Shown: positions 1 to 8,136, counted from the stretch's first letter. The stretch is 64,000 bases of DNA from Tichowtungia aerotolerans (GCF_009905215.1 NZ_CP047593.1:1120900-1184899); one strand, 5' to 3'. Translations and numbers: made by a program. The notes: generated by a model not told the origin, from the sequence alone.

Positions 1-456
1 GATGGCATCCAGCACCTGATCGACCTTTTTCTCGGTTCGGAGCTGCCGCAACTCCAGCGAGCCGATTCGAGAGAACAACTCGGCATTGTTCTGAATAAAC
101 CGCCGCATTTCCACAAACGCCCGCATAATCTTTATGCTGATATCAACAGCAAGAGGTGTGCGCAGAATGCTGGAAAGCATAGATACGCCTTGTTCTGTAA
201 ACGCGTAAGGAACAGCACCGCCCAGATGCTTTCTGGAAGGTATCACAGATTGTGACACCAACAGATCGACATCCTCATCGCCAAGTTCGAACATAAAATC
301 GGGAGGAAACCTGTCTGCATTTCTTTTTACAGCCTGTTTCAGAGTGCGAGTCTCTGTTTCGTACAACTCGGCTAAGTCCCGGTCAAGCATCACCTGCACG
401 CCCCGGATCTGATAAATCTTCCCGGCAATCCCGTCCTGTTTGATCAGCTCGTTCAT
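1..456 (-). CDS. ORF6N domain-containing protein (3' end outside window)
   Basis: The first 152 codons of a minus-strand gene are present; the 3' end lies off the left edge. The protein begins MNELIKQDGIAGKIYQIRG and continues with VMLDRDLAELY, an ORF6N-domain signature, followed by RNADRFPPDFMF and an AFTEQGVSMLSSIL stretch, all typical of this DNA-binding family found in phages and as stand-alone chromosomal genes. The last visible part is a charged helix. The ATG is preceded by AAAGGGTG at a good distance. Known members are thought to bind DNA, often as antirepressor-like regulators. No phage genes surround it, so I read it as a chromosomal stand-alone copy; its target is unknown. Confidence 0.85.
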   Translation of the reverse strand, partial: MNELIKQDGIAGKIYQIRGVQVMLDRDLAELYETETRTLKQAVKRNADRFPPDFMFELGDEDVDLLVSQSVIPSRKHLGGAVPYAFTEQGVSMLSSILRTPLAVDISIKIMRAFVEMRRFIQNNAELFSRIGSLELRQLRTEKKVDQVLDAI

Positions 457-781
457 ATTTCACCCTTTAGAACCACCGCACCCAGCGGCACGATCAGCGG
501 CTTTAACATGTCCATAGCGGCCAAAAACATGGCTGGCATTGTGTCATAACCAAAATGCGTATAAAAGACCTTCACTTTGAAAATCTTTGTGGGGAAGTCC
601 CCCACAAAAAACCAAAACGGCATCAAAATTGAGAAATCACCTGTCGCACCCAAACAAACCGCAGAACGTCGGAAGTTCCAAACATTGGAACTTCCGGCGT
701 TTCTTTTTTCACGGTATTATTGGGAACAGCCCAATTAAACGAGCCGCTTCGCGTTAAAAAATACAGAGCATGGAGACCCCA
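457..781. other. Intergenic region with three hairpins
   Basis: About 325 bp without a convincing gene separates the divergent ORF6N and BCCT genes. It holds a 9-bp-arm hairpin (TTTGTGGGG/CCCCACAAA, 586-608), a terminator-like hairpin built on the dispersed palindrome (670-707), and a small inverted repeat ATTGGG/CCCAAT (719-735). A 66-codon minus-strand reading frame (453-653) overlaps the ORF6N start and shows no family resemblance, so I do not call it. Both flanking promoters must lie here, but no strong -35/-10 pair stands out. Confidence 0.6.
670..707 (+). terminator. Hairpin with T-tract upstream of the BCCT gene
   Basis: The arms CGGAAGTTCCAA and TTGGAACTTCCG enclose ACA and are followed by GCGTTTCTTTTTT, the form of an intrinsic terminator on the plus strand. 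The stem core is a copy of the dispersed palindrome (676-690). No plus-strand gene ends just upstream in the window, so it could insulate the transporter from read-through or act as a leader attenuator. Confidence 0.6.
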
Positions 782-2575
782 ATGAAAAAAGGTCATGAAA
801 CCAACCCGGAAGAGGCCCGCACCAAACGCACCCTTGCTCAAAAACTGAAAAAGGCGGAACGCGCCGCCCGCGAACGGGCCATCAAAGAGCGCGACTCCTT
901 TTTCGGCCTGCAGATCCGCCCCACCGCGTCGCTGTTCGACGAAGGGGAAACCAAAGAACCCGGCGACGATAACTGGGTCGGTTACGGTTTTGACCTGCAC
1001 CCGCACGTCACCTTTGCCTCCGTCGTGGTTCTGGCGGTTTTCATTATTCTGACTCTCATGTTCAAGGATCAGGCCGCTCAGCTGACCGAAACAGCACTGG
1101 AGTGGACGTCCAACACCTTCGGCTGGTTTTTCATTCTGGGAGCCAACGTGTTCATCATTGCGGCGCTGGCGTTTGCCTTCGGCCCGCTGGGCAGCATTCG
1201 CATCGGCGGGAAAGACGCCATGCCCGAATTTACGCGTCTGGCCTGGTTTGCCATGCTTCTCAGCGCCGGCATGGGAATCGGCCTGATGTTCTGGAGCGTC
1301 GGCGAACCGATGTATCACTACCTGTCACCCTCGCCCATGTTCAGCGGCATCGAAGGCCAGACACCGGAAGCCGCACAGGCCGCCATGGCCGTCACCTTTT
1401 TCCACTGGGGGCTGCACCCCTGGGCCATCTATTCCATCGTGGCGCTGGGCCTCGCCTTCTTTGCCTACAACCGCGGCCTGCCGCTGACCATCCGCTCCAT
1501 TTTTCACCCCGTGCTCGGCGACCGCATCTACGGCTTCTGGGGAAACCTGATTGATGTGCTCTCCGTGCTGGCCACGCTCGTCGGGCTGGCCACCTCGCTG
1601 GGCCTCGGCGTCTCGCAGGTCAACGCCGGGCTCAACTATATGTTCGGCATCAGCATCAGCCCGACGGTACAGATGATCCTCATCGCGATCATCACTGCCT
1701 TTGCAACCCTGTCCGTCGTGGCGGGCCTCGACAGCGGTGTCAAACGCCTGAGCGAACTCAACATGGGCCTGGCCGGGCTGTTCATGCTGTTTGTACTGAT
1801 CGTCGGGCCGACCGTGTACATCCTGAGCGGATTCACCCAGAGCCTTGGGTTCTACCTTAAAAACCTGCCGGAACTCAGCCTGTGGACTGAAACCTTCCGC
1901 GACACCAACTGGCAGGGCAGCTGGACCGTATTCTACTGGGCGTGGTGGATCTCGTGGTCACCCTTCGTCGGCATGTTCATTGCCCGCGTATCCAAAGGAC
2001 GAACCGTGCGCGAATTCGTCCTCGGCGTCATGCTCGTTCCCACACTGCTCTCATTCATCTGGATGTCCGTGTTCGGTGGGTCAGCCCTGTCGCTGCAGTC
2101 CGGCGGAACGGACCTCGCCGCCGCAGTCAAAGAAAACGTCGCCACCGCCATGTTCGAAATGATGAAATCCTTCCCCATGACCCCCGTCCTGTCCTTTGCG
2201 GCCATCATTCTCGTCGTGGTCTTCTTCGTCACCTCCTCGGACTCCGGATCGCTCGTGGTTGACCATCTGACCTCAGGCGGCAAACTCGACTCCCCGGTCC
2301 CGCAGCGCGTCTTCTGGGCCGTCATGGAAGGCATCGTCGCGGCCGTCCTGCTGATGGGCGGCGGACTCAAAACACTGCAGACCGCGGCCATCACCACGGG
2401 ACTCCCCTTTACCATGGTCCTGCTGTTCATCGTGTACGCGCTCTACAAAGGACTCTCGCAGGAACTCTATGTAGAACGCGCCGTCGAAAAAGAACTCCGG
2501 CAGGTTGTCACCAAACATCACGTAGACGAAGCCATCGCCGAAGCCCAGGCCGACCAGGAAAAAAACGACAGCTAA
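782..2575 (+). CDS. BCCT family betaine/carnitine/choline transporter
   Basis: This is a secondary transporter of about 597 residues with roughly twelve membrane segments, for quaternary-amine osmolytes such as glycine betaine or choline. It has an unusually charged N-terminal extension of about 80 residues. The glycine-rich GMGIGLMFW near residue 160 is the BCCT signature, and WAWWISWSPFVGMF near residue 385 is the tryptophan box that forms the substrate cage. The charged C-terminal tail resembles the osmosensing tails of BetP-like proteins. I prefer the ATG at 782, since GGAG sits six bases upstream; an in-frame ATG at 770 lacks a ribosome site. It is a lone gene that ends at a bidirectional terminator. 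The exact substrate cannot be read from the sequence. Confidence 0.93.
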   Translation: MKKGHETNPEEARTKRTLAQKLKKAERAARERAIKERDSFFGLQIRPTASLFDEGETKEPGDDNWVGYGFDLHPHVTFASVVVLAVFIILTLMFKDQAAQLTETALEWTSNTFGWFFILGANVFIIAALAFAFGPLGSIRIGGKDAMPEFTRLAWFAMLLSAGMGIGLMFWSVGEPMYHYLSPSPMFSGIEGQTPEAAQAAMAVTFFHWGLHPWAIYSIVALGLAFFAYNRGLPLTIRSIFHPVLGDRIYGFWGNLIDVLSVLATLVGLATSLGLGVSQVNAGLNYMFGISISPTVQMILIAIITAFATLSVVAGLDSGVKRLSELNMGLAGLFMLFVLIVGPTVYILSGFTQSLGFYLKNLPELSLWTETFRDTNWQGSWTVFYWAWWISWSPFVGMFIARVSKGRTVREFVLGVMLVPTLLSFIWMSVFGGSALSLQSGGTDLAAAVKENVATAMFEMMKSFPMTPVLSFAAIILVVVFFVTSSDSGSLVVDHLTSGGKLDSPVPQRVFWAVMEGIVAAVLLMGGGLKTLQTAAITTGLPFTMVLLFIVYALYKGLSQELYVERAVEKELRQVVTKHHVDEAIAEAQADQEKNDS

Positions 2576-2598
2576 CAACCGCTGCCCCGAACCAAAAA

Positions 2599-2633
2599 AG
2601 CCGGAGTTTTCCAAACATTGGAAACTCCGGCTT
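2599..2633. terminator. Bidirectional terminator on a palindrome copy
   Basis: The arms CCGGAGTTTTCCAA and TTGGAAACTCCGG surround ACA, between the convergent BCCT and aldolase genes. Read on the minus strand the stem is followed by six T, so it should stop aldolase transcripts well; on the plus strand only CTTT follows. The core, 2609-2623, is a perfect dispersed palindrome, and a second copy (TTCCAG-ATT-CTGGAA) lies at 2661-2675, 52 bp away. Confidence 0.75.
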
Positions 2634-2690
2634 TAGTCGCGGGCCGTCGGAACTTCCGACTTCCAGATTCTGGAAAAGCTGGGTGCAGGC

Positions 2691-3326
2691 TCAGTCTGCC
2701 AGCTCGGCAGCTTTAGCGAGGGCGGCTTTCACCTGATCGGTGATCACATCCCACTGCTTATCGGCGATCTGCTGTTTAGTGGCGAGCCACGATCCGCCGA
2801 TCGCGCTGACGACCGGCTGCGACAGCCATTCCTGCATGTTGTCGAGGTTCACGCCGCCGGTCGGGCAGAATTTGACGCCGAGCGGGCCGTACGGAGCCGC
2901 CAGGTTTTTGAGCATATTCACACCGCCCGCTGCACCGGCCGGAAAAAACTTCAGCATTTTCAGACCAAGCGACAGCCCCTTTTCGATTTCCGACGGAGTC
3001 ATCACGCCGGGAATAAACAGCGTGCTGTGGTCCTGGAAGAATTTGACGGTATCGGGATTCAATCCCGGAGCGAGGCCGAAGCTCACACCGGTGTCGATAC
3101 ACATTTTGGCCTGATCCGGCGTCACCACCGTCCCGGCCCCCAGCAGCATTCCCGGGAAGGACTTTTTGATGCGCGCCAGCGCTTCCGGGGCGGCGGCCGT
3201 GCGGCAGGTCACTTCAATCACATCCATGCCGCCCTTGAGCAGCGCTTCTGCCAGCGGCTCGGCGTCGTTGGCATCTTCAATCACAATCACCGGAATCACC
3301 GGTCTCTTCAGCAATTCATTTAACAT
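2691..3326 (-). CDS. eda: 2-keto-3-deoxy-6-phosphogluconate (KDPG/KHG) aldolase
   Basis: A class I aldolase of 211 residues, the normal length of the family. It splits KDPG into pyruvate and glyceraldehyde 3-phosphate in the cytoplasm. VIEVTCRT near residue 38 carries the catalytic Glu and phosphate-binding Arg, and LKMLKFFPAG near residue 124 holds the Schiff-base lysine. LGAGTV and CPTGGV are further family motifs. The ATG at 3326 has AGGAG upstream; an in-frame extension to 3365 lacks a ribosome site and reads into a repeat. It follows the KDG kinase by 99 bp, so the pair performs the last two steps of uronate breakdown. Confidence 0.95.
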   Translation of the reverse strand: MLNELLKRPVIPVIVIEDANDAEPLAEALLKGGMDVIEVTCRTAAAPEALARIKKSFPGMLLGAGTVVTPDQAKMCIDTGVSFGLAPGLNPDTVKFFQDHSTLFIPGVMTPSEIEKGLSLGLKMLKFFPAGAAGGVNMLKNLAAPYGPLGVKFCPTGGVNLDNMQEWLSQPVVSAIGGSWLATKQQIADKQWDVITDQVKAALAKAAELAD

Positions 3327-3350
3327 CTCAATTCTCCTGATTTTTGAATC

Positions 3351-3415
3351 GCCACAAAAAAACACAAAGAAAACAAAGACGAGATTCTTTTGTGATTTTT
3401 GCGTTCTTTCGTGGC
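3351..3415. repeat. Long imperfect inverted repeat of the CACAAA type
   Basis: The two arms of about 28 bases (3351-3378 and 3387-3415) are imperfect reverse complements, starting GCCAC and ending GTGGC and made of CACAAAG-like words. The repeat fills most of the gap between the KDG kinase stop and the aldolase start. It could fold into a long A/T-rich hairpin that adjusts expression of the aldolase relative to the kinase. It has no coding potential of note. Confidence 0.7.
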
Positions 3416-3425
3416 TAATTAATCT

Positions 3426-4526
3426 CTATCGGTCAACGCGGGCACCGGCGCCGGCGACGATTTTTTCCACTTCAGCGAGCGAAGCCATGGTGGTGTCGCC
3501 CGGGGTGGTCATCGCGAGCGCGCCGTGTGCAGCACCGTACTCAACGGCTTTCTGTGGATCGCCCAGCTCCATCAATCCGTAAATGAAACCGGAGGCAAAG
3601 CTGTCGCCGCCGCCGACACGATCCATGATTTCGAGATCCGGGCGGTGCGTTGCCGTGTAGAACTCGCCATTGCACCAGCTCATCGCGCCCCAGTCGTTGA
3701 CGGTCGCCGTTTTCACGCCGCGCATCGTGGTGGCTGTTGCCTTGAAGTTTGGAAATTCTCTGATCGCTGTCGCAATCATCTTCTGGAAAGACGCCACCTC
3801 GAGATCGGTGAGGTTTTCGTCAGCGCCTTCGATTTCAAAACCGAGACAGGCGGTGAAGTCCTCTTCGTTGCCGATCATCACATCCACATACCTGGCGATT
3901 TCGCGGTTGATTTCCCGGCATTTTTTCAGACCGCCGAATCCTTTCCAAAGCGACGGACGGTAATTGAGATCGTAGGAAACAACGGTTCCGTATTTTTTGG
4001 CGGTCCTGGCGGCCTCGATCACCACAGGACCCGTGGTTTCAGACAGCGCCGCAAAAATGCCGCCGGTGTGGAACCAGCGCACGCCGAGTGTTCCAAAGAT
4101 GTACTCCCAGTCGATGTCGCCGGGCTTGAGCTGCGAAGCGGCGGTGTTGCCGCGGTCGGAGCAGCCGACGGCACCGCGAATGCCGAAGCCGCGCTCAGTA
4201 AAATTAAGACCGTTGCGAACCGTGCGGCCGATCCCATCAGTTTCCGCCCATTTGATGAGCGATGTATCCACGCCGCCCTGCAGGATAAAATCCTCCATCA
4301 GCAGGCCGACCTCGTTCTTCGCAAACGCAGTCACCACGGCCGCGCGCTGGCCGAAGCAGCGGCGCAGTCCGCGCGCCACGTTGTATTCGCCGCCGCCTTC
4401 CCATGCACGGAAGCTGCGGGCGGTACGGATCCGGCCTTCGCCGGGATCGAGACGAAGCATCACTTCGCCGAGAGAGAGAATATCGTAACGGCATTCGTCC
4501 GCCGGTCGAACCTGAATCGCACTCAT
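3426..4526 (-). CDS. kdgK: PfkB-family sugar kinase, probably 2-keto-3-deoxygluconate kinase
   Basis: A ribokinase-fold kinase of 366 residues. The N-terminus has LGEVMLRLDPGEGRIRTA and EGGGEYNVARGL (sugar-binding glycine motif), DLNYRPSLW lies mid-protein, and the C-terminal RVGGGDSFASGF near residue 305 carries the anion hole and the catalytic Asp. DLNYRPSLW and the pairing with a downstream KDPG aldolase favour 2-keto-3-deoxygluconate as substrate, giving KDPG. The ATG at 4526 has an excellent AAGGAGG eight bases upstream. A direct-repeat operator and promoter lie between it and the AraC-type regulator gene. Another sugar acid kinase specificity cannot be excluded. Confidence 0.9.
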   Translation of the reverse strand: MSAIQVRPADECRYDILSLGEVMLRLDPGEGRIRTARSFRAWEGGGEYNVARGLRRCFGQRAAVVTAFAKNEVGLLMEDFILQGGVDTSLIKWAETDGIGRTVRNGLNFTERGFGIRGAVGCSDRGNTAASQLKPGDIDWEYIFGTLGVRWFHTGGIFAALSETTGPVVIEAARTAKKYGTVVSYDLNYRPSLWKGFGGLKKCREINREIARYVDVMIGNEEDFTACLGFEIEGADENLTDLEVASFQKMIATAIREFPNFKATATTMRGVKTATVNDWGAMSWCNGEFYTATHRPDLEIMDRVGGGDSFASGFIYGLMELGDPQKAVEYGAAHGALAMTTPGDTTMASLAEVEKIVAGAGARVDR

Positions 4527-4558
4527 GAACCTGTCCTCCTTGTGTAAAACCGTCAGAC

Positions 4559-4622
4559 AGTGTAGCGCAGATTCAAAAATTGTGAATACGTGTTTTACGC
4601 ATATATCCGGCTGTTTTACGCA
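4559..4622 (-). promoter_or_regulatory. AraC/XylR-type operator and promoter of kdgK-eda
   Basis: On the minus strand TGCGTAAAACA occurs twice, exactly 21 bp apart (4612-4622 and 4591-4601). Tandem direct repeats two helical turns apart are what AraC-family dimers bind. A few bases after the second repeat come a -35-like TTCACA (4581-4586), a 16-bp spacer and a -10-like TACACT (4559-4564). The distal repeat overlaps the last codons of the regulator gene just upstream, the obvious candidate to bind here. Confidence 0.65.
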
Positions 4623-5749
4623 AACCGGAATTTCTGCCGGTAGGCCGACGGCGTCGTGCCGGTCTCCTTGCGAAAGGCCTGATTAAAGCGCTCGCGCGTT
4701 GCATAGCCGCAGGATTCAGACAGCACCTCCACCAGCATGTCCGTCTCCTTGAGCAGCCGACAGGCGCGCTGAATCCGCTCCCGGCGGATCGCATCGTGCA
4801 CCGAAACCTGCAGCAGATTGCGGAAACGGTTTTCGAGCGTGCGCCGCCCGACATGCGCCGCGCGGGCCACATCGTCCACCTGCACCGGCCGATGCGCGTT
4901 CTCGCGGATAAAGCGCAGCGCGGCGGCCACGGCTTTGTCGCTTACTGCAGTCAGGTCGGTTGAATGGCGCTCCACAATTTTTTCAGGGAAAATGCAGGTC
5001 GGCTCCTTTGGAGCCGCGCCTCCGGCCATCAGGTGCTCGAGCCTCTGCGCCGCCTCCCAGCCGATCCTCTCGGCGCCGAGCTCAATGCTCGACATCTGAG
5101 GGAAAAGCATCTCACAGGCAAATGAATCGTTGTTGATGCCGAGCACCGCCACGTCTTCCGGAACGCGCAGGCCCACGTCGATGCAGGCATTGATGACGGT
5201 GCGTCCAACCGGATCTTCCGTGGCCAGGATGCCGACCGGCCCCTCGCCGTCAATCTTCTGAAGCTGCGCGTCGATGGAGCTCACCGCCTGCCGCGATTTG
5301 AGTTCCAGACATTGGAAACCCTGATCGGCCAGCGCGGAGATGTAGCCCTCATATTTCAGCGTGGAATCACCAAACATTTTGCGGCCGGTGATCGCAAAGC
5401 GCCGGATGCCTTTGCCGATCAGATATTCGGCGGCCATACGGCCGAGCGCATGGTTATCGACCACCACCGAGCTTTCGGGCAGATCGGCAAACCGGCCGAA
5501 AATGTTCACGGCGGCGATGCCGCGCTTCCGAAGGTTGGAAACCGCGGTGCGATCGAGCATGCCGATCACGCCGTCCCCCTTCCACCTTTTCAGATCGGCG
5601 AGCGGAACCTCGGGAACGCCGTGCGGCGCATAAAAACGCCAGTCGCCGCGCTGGAAGCCGTAGCGGGCAATGCCCGCCACCGCCTCGCGCACAAACGGAT
5701 TGGCGTAGTCCATCGCCAGCGCAATATTAAATCGACTTCCCTTTCGCAT
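4616..5749 (-). CDS. XylR-like AraC-family transcriptional regulator
   Basis: A regulator of 377 residues with a LacI-type periplasmic-binding-protein fold (about residues 8-265; VVVDNHALGRMAAEYL, GINNDSFACEM) fused to two C-terminal AraC helix-turn-helix motifs (about 275-377; DDVARAAHVGRRTLENRF and the second helix ATRERFNQAFRKETG). This architecture matches XylR of enteric bacteria, a sugar-sensing activator. Its position between kdgK-eda and the uxaC block suggests it senses a uronate or an intermediate. A palindrome copy at 5303-5317 encodes FQCLE in the sensor domain, and a decayed one lies at 5526-5540. No ribosome site precedes the ATG, and a -10-like TATAAA lies eight bases before it, so the mRNA may be leaderless. 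Confidence 0.9.
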   Translation of the reverse strand: MRKGSRFNIALAMDYANPFVREAVAGIARYGFQRGDWRFYAPHGVPEVPLADLKRWKGDGVIGMLDRTAVSNLRKRGIAAVNIFGRFADLPESSVVVDNHALGRMAAEYLIGKGIRRFAITGRKMFGDSTLKYEGYISALADQGFQCLELKSRQAVSSIDAQLQKIDGEGPVGILATEDPVGRTVINACIDVGLRVPEDVAVLGINNDSFACEMLFPQMSSIELGAERIGWEAAQRLEHLMAGGAAPKEPTCIFPEKIVERHSTDLTAVSDKAVAAALRFIRENAHRPVQVDDVARAAHVGRRTLENRFRNLLQVSVHDAIRRERIQRACRLLKETDMLVEVLSESCGYATRERFNQAFRKETGTTPSAYRQKFRFA

Positions 5750-5757
5750 AACGAATC

Positions 5758-5785
5758 TTTATACCACGTAATGCGAAAAGGGCAA
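5758..5785 (-). promoter_or_regulatory. Promoter of the XylR-like regulator, possibly leaderless
   Basis: Minus-strand TTGCCC (5780-5785), a 16-bp spacer and TATAAA (5758-5763) form a plausible sigma70-type promoter. The initiation site expected about seven bases past the -10 falls on the ATG at 5749, and no Shine-Dalgarno sequence fits between. Confidence 0.5.
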
Positions 5786-5790
5786 CCGAT

Positions 5791-5851
5791 GAAAACGGCC
5801 CGCTTTCCAACCCTTGGGAAAACGGGCCGCACAACGTTCCAATGTCTGGAA
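5791..5851. terminator. Terminator containing a palindrome pair, after the SDR gene
   Basis: The arms CGGCCCG and CGGGCCG enclose TTTCCAACCCTTGGGAAAA, a palindrome copy with one extra G (5805-5820). On the minus strand the stem is followed by TTTTC, fitting a terminator for the uxaC-SDR transcript. A second copy at 5837-5851 touches the SDR stop codon. The 16-base gap between the two copies matches that of the 31-bp pairs elsewhere. Confidence 0.7.
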
Positions 5852-5852
5852 A

Positions 5853-6668
5853 CTATACGCCGGTGAAAGCGGAGAAACCGCCGTCAACCGGAACAATGAC
5901 GCCGGTGACGAATTTAGCGGCGTCGGAAAGCAGGTAGTGAATGGTTCCGTACACTTCGTCCTGCTCGCCGAAACGATTGAACGGAGTTTTATTGATCACC
6001 TGCTGTCCGCGCTCGGTGTAGGAGCCGTCTTCGTTGATCAGCAGCGCACGGTTCTGGTGGCTGACGAAGAAACCGGGAGCCAGCGCAACCACGCGGACTT
6101 TGTCGCCGTATTTATTGGCCATTTCGGTGGCCATCCATTTGGTGAAGTTGTCGATGGCGGCTTTTGCGTTGGAGTAGCCCAGCACGCGGGTCAGGCACTG
6201 CGCGGCAGACATGGACGAAAAGTTGACGACGCAGCCGAAGCCCTGTTTTTTGAAGGCTTTGGCAAAGGTCATGGTCGGCATGACCGTACCTTTTAGGTTG
6301 AGGTCCAGCACTTTGGAGTAGTCTTCAATTTTAAGGTCGAATACATCCTGATCCGGGCCGATGGTTGCGCCGGGCATGTTGCCGCCCGCGCCGTTGATGA
6401 GCACGTCGATGCGACCGATATCGGTCATGATTTTTTCGTAAACGCTGTCGAGCGCTTCCTGGTCGAGTACGTTGCAGGCATAACCGCAGCACTTGTCGGA
6501 AATCTTTTTGGCTTCGGCCACAGCTGCATCCACTTTGTCCTGAAACAGGTCGAGGTAAACGACGTATGCGCCCTGCGACTGCAGGTAGTTGGCGGTTCCG
6601 CCGGCCAGCACGCCGGCCGCTCCGGTAATTGCGATTACTTTATCCTGAATATTGAACAGATCATTCAT
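5853..6668 (-). CDS. SDR-family oxidoreductase, probable D-mannonate (fructuronate) oxidoreductase
   Basis: A classical short-chain dehydrogenase of 271 residues: TGAAGVLAGG near residue 16 for NAD(P) binding, NGAGG for the core strand, the catalytic Ser in FSSMSA and the Y-x-x-x-K in GYSNAK. The AAPGFF-like stretch (LAPGFFVSHQNRALL) and C-terminal PVDGGFSAFTGV match SDR proteins annotated as D-mannonate oxidoreductases that replace UxuB in many bacteria. The start has a strong AAGGAG. It lies 17 bp after uxaC, so the two should be co-transcribed, converting glucuronate to fructuronate and then to mannonate. The substrate is inferred from context. Confidence 0.85.
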   Translation of the reverse strand: MNDLFNIQDKVIAITGAAGVLAGGTANYLQSQGAYVVYLDLFQDKVDAAVAEAKKISDKCCGYACNVLDQEALDSVYEKIMTDIGRIDVLINGAGGNMPGATIGPDQDVFDLKIEDYSKVLDLNLKGTVMPTMTFAKAFKKQGFGCVVNFSSMSAAQCLTRVLGYSNAKAAIDNFTKWMATEMANKYGDKVRVVALAPGFFVSHQNRALLINEDGSYTERGQQVINKTPFNRFGEQDEVYGTIHYLLSDAAKFVTGVIVPVDGGFSAFTGV

Positions 6669-6685
6669 GGGAGTCTCCTTGTTGT

Positions 6686-8113
6686 TTAAAGTTCGATGCC
6701 GAAATAGTTTTCGGCGTTGTTAAAGCTAATGTCCTGCACCATCTGACCGAGCCATTGGATGTCGTTCGGCAGCTCGCCGTTTTCAACATCGGTTCCGATC
6801 AGGTTGCAGAGGATGCGCCGGAAATATTCGTGGCGCGGATAGGACAGGAAGGAACGGCTGTCGGTGAGCATCCCGACAAAACGGCTGAGCAGTCCGAGCG
6901 CGGAAAGCGCGTTCATCTGTTTTTCCATTCCATCTTTCTGGTCAAGGAACCACCAGCCGGAGCCGAACTGCATTTTGCCGGGAAAACTGCCGTCCTGATA
7001 GCAGCCGATCAGGGTCGCCATCAGTTCATTGTCGCCGGGGTTGATGTTGTACAAGATACTTTTAGCGAGCTGGTCGCTGCTGTCGAGGCGGTCGAGCAGA
7101 CGAACCAGTCCCGGACCCTGCCGGAAGTCGGCCACGGAATCGAATCCGGTATCCGGACCGAGCTTGGCAAACAGGCGCCGGTTGTTATTGCGGAACACGC
7201 CGACATGGAACTGCTGCACCCACCCGCGGGCATGGTTCATTTTGCCGACTTCATAGAGGAATACCGCCTCAAACTTTTCGCGGTCTTCGAGGGCGATTTC
7301 CGCGCCGCTCATCGCTTTGGCGAAAATGCCATCGAGCTCCGCGGGCGTTGCGTCCACATCCGGCACATAAGAAACACCGTGGTCGGACAGGCGGCAGCCG
7401 ACAGAGTGAAAAAATTCGTGGCGTTTGTCGGTCGCTTCGATCAGCGATGAAAAATCCTTAATCTCCATGCCCGCGGATTTTTCCAGGGTCTGGATATATT
7501 TTTTCCAGCCATTGGAACCAACTGCGTTGGAGCCGGCGGGAGCCAGATTCATCGCCTTGTCCGGGCGGAAAGTCGGCAGCACTTTGACGTCAAAGCCGTC
7601 TTCACTGATTTTGATGTGATGCTCCAGACTGTCGGCGGGGTCGTCGGTGGTGCAGACCGCTTTGACCTTCATTTTCTGCATCAGGCTTCGGGCGGAAAAC
7701 TCCGGCCTTTTGAGCATTGCCGAGCAGGACCCGTAAATTTCGTCAGCGGTTTCCGGGGAAAGGACTTTGTCGATGCCGAAACAGCGCTGCAGTTCGAGGT
7801 GCGTCCAGTGATAGAGCGGGTTGCGCATCGTGTACGGAACCGTCTGCGCCCACGCCGCAAATTTGTCCTCCCAGGAGGCATCGCCGGTCACCAGCTTTTC
7901 GCTAACGCCGTTGGTGCGCATGGCACGCCATTTATAGTGATCGCCGCCCAGCCAGATTTCGGCCAGATTATCCCAATTGCGGTCTTCGGCGATCTCCTGC
8001 GGCGGCAGGTGGCAGTGATAGTCAAAAATCGGCATGTCCGCGGCATAGTCGTGATACAGCATCTGTGCCGTTTCACTCTGCAGCATAAAATTTTTATCCA
8101 TGAAATTTTTCAA
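6686..8113 (-). CDS. uxaC: Glucuronate/galacturonate isomerase
   Basis: A uronate isomerase of 475 residues, full length, which interconverts D-glucuronate and D-fructuronate. The amidohydrolase-like metal motif DYHCHLPPQEI lies near residue 30, and WWFLDQKDGM, MLTDSRSFLSYPRHEYFRR and the NAENYFGI C-terminus are family hallmarks. I choose the TTG at 8113 because GGAGG lies eight bases upstream; the ATG at 8101 would be too far away. A 22-bp-spaced palindrome pair (7481-7495 decayed, 7503-7517 intact) encodes NGWKKYIQTLEK. The promoter overlaps a LacI-type operator shared with the divergent lacI gene. Confidence 0.96.
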   Translation of the reverse strand: MKNFMDKNFMLQSETAQMLYHDYAADMPIFDYHCHLPPQEIAEDRNWDNLAEIWLGGDHYKWRAMRTNGVSEKLVTGDASWEDKFAAWAQTVPYTMRNPLYHWTHLELQRCFGIDKVLSPETADEIYGSCSAMLKRPEFSARSLMQKMKVKAVCTTDDPADSLEHHIKISEDGFDVKVLPTFRPDKAMNLAPAGSNAVGSNGWKKYIQTLEKSAGMEIKDFSSLIEATDKRHEFFHSVGCRLSDHGVSYVPDVDATPAELDGIFAKAMSGAEIALEDREKFEAVFLYEVGKMNHARGWVQQFHVGVFRNNNRRLFAKLGPDTGFDSVADFRQGPGLVRLLDRLDSSDQLAKSILYNINPGDNELMATLIGCYQDGSFPGKMQFGSGWWFLDQKDGMEKQMNALSALGLLSRFVGMLTDSRSFLSYPRHEYFRRILCNLIGTDVENGELPNDIQWLGQMVQDISFNNAENYFGIEL

Positions 8114-8136
8114 AGCCAGCTCCTCCCAAAAATGAA

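Noticed and set aside
453-653. 66-codon minus-strand reading frame overlapping the ORF6N start
   Set aside because: It lacks a family match, runs through a hairpin and ends on the next gene's start. It reads like translated intergenic sequence.
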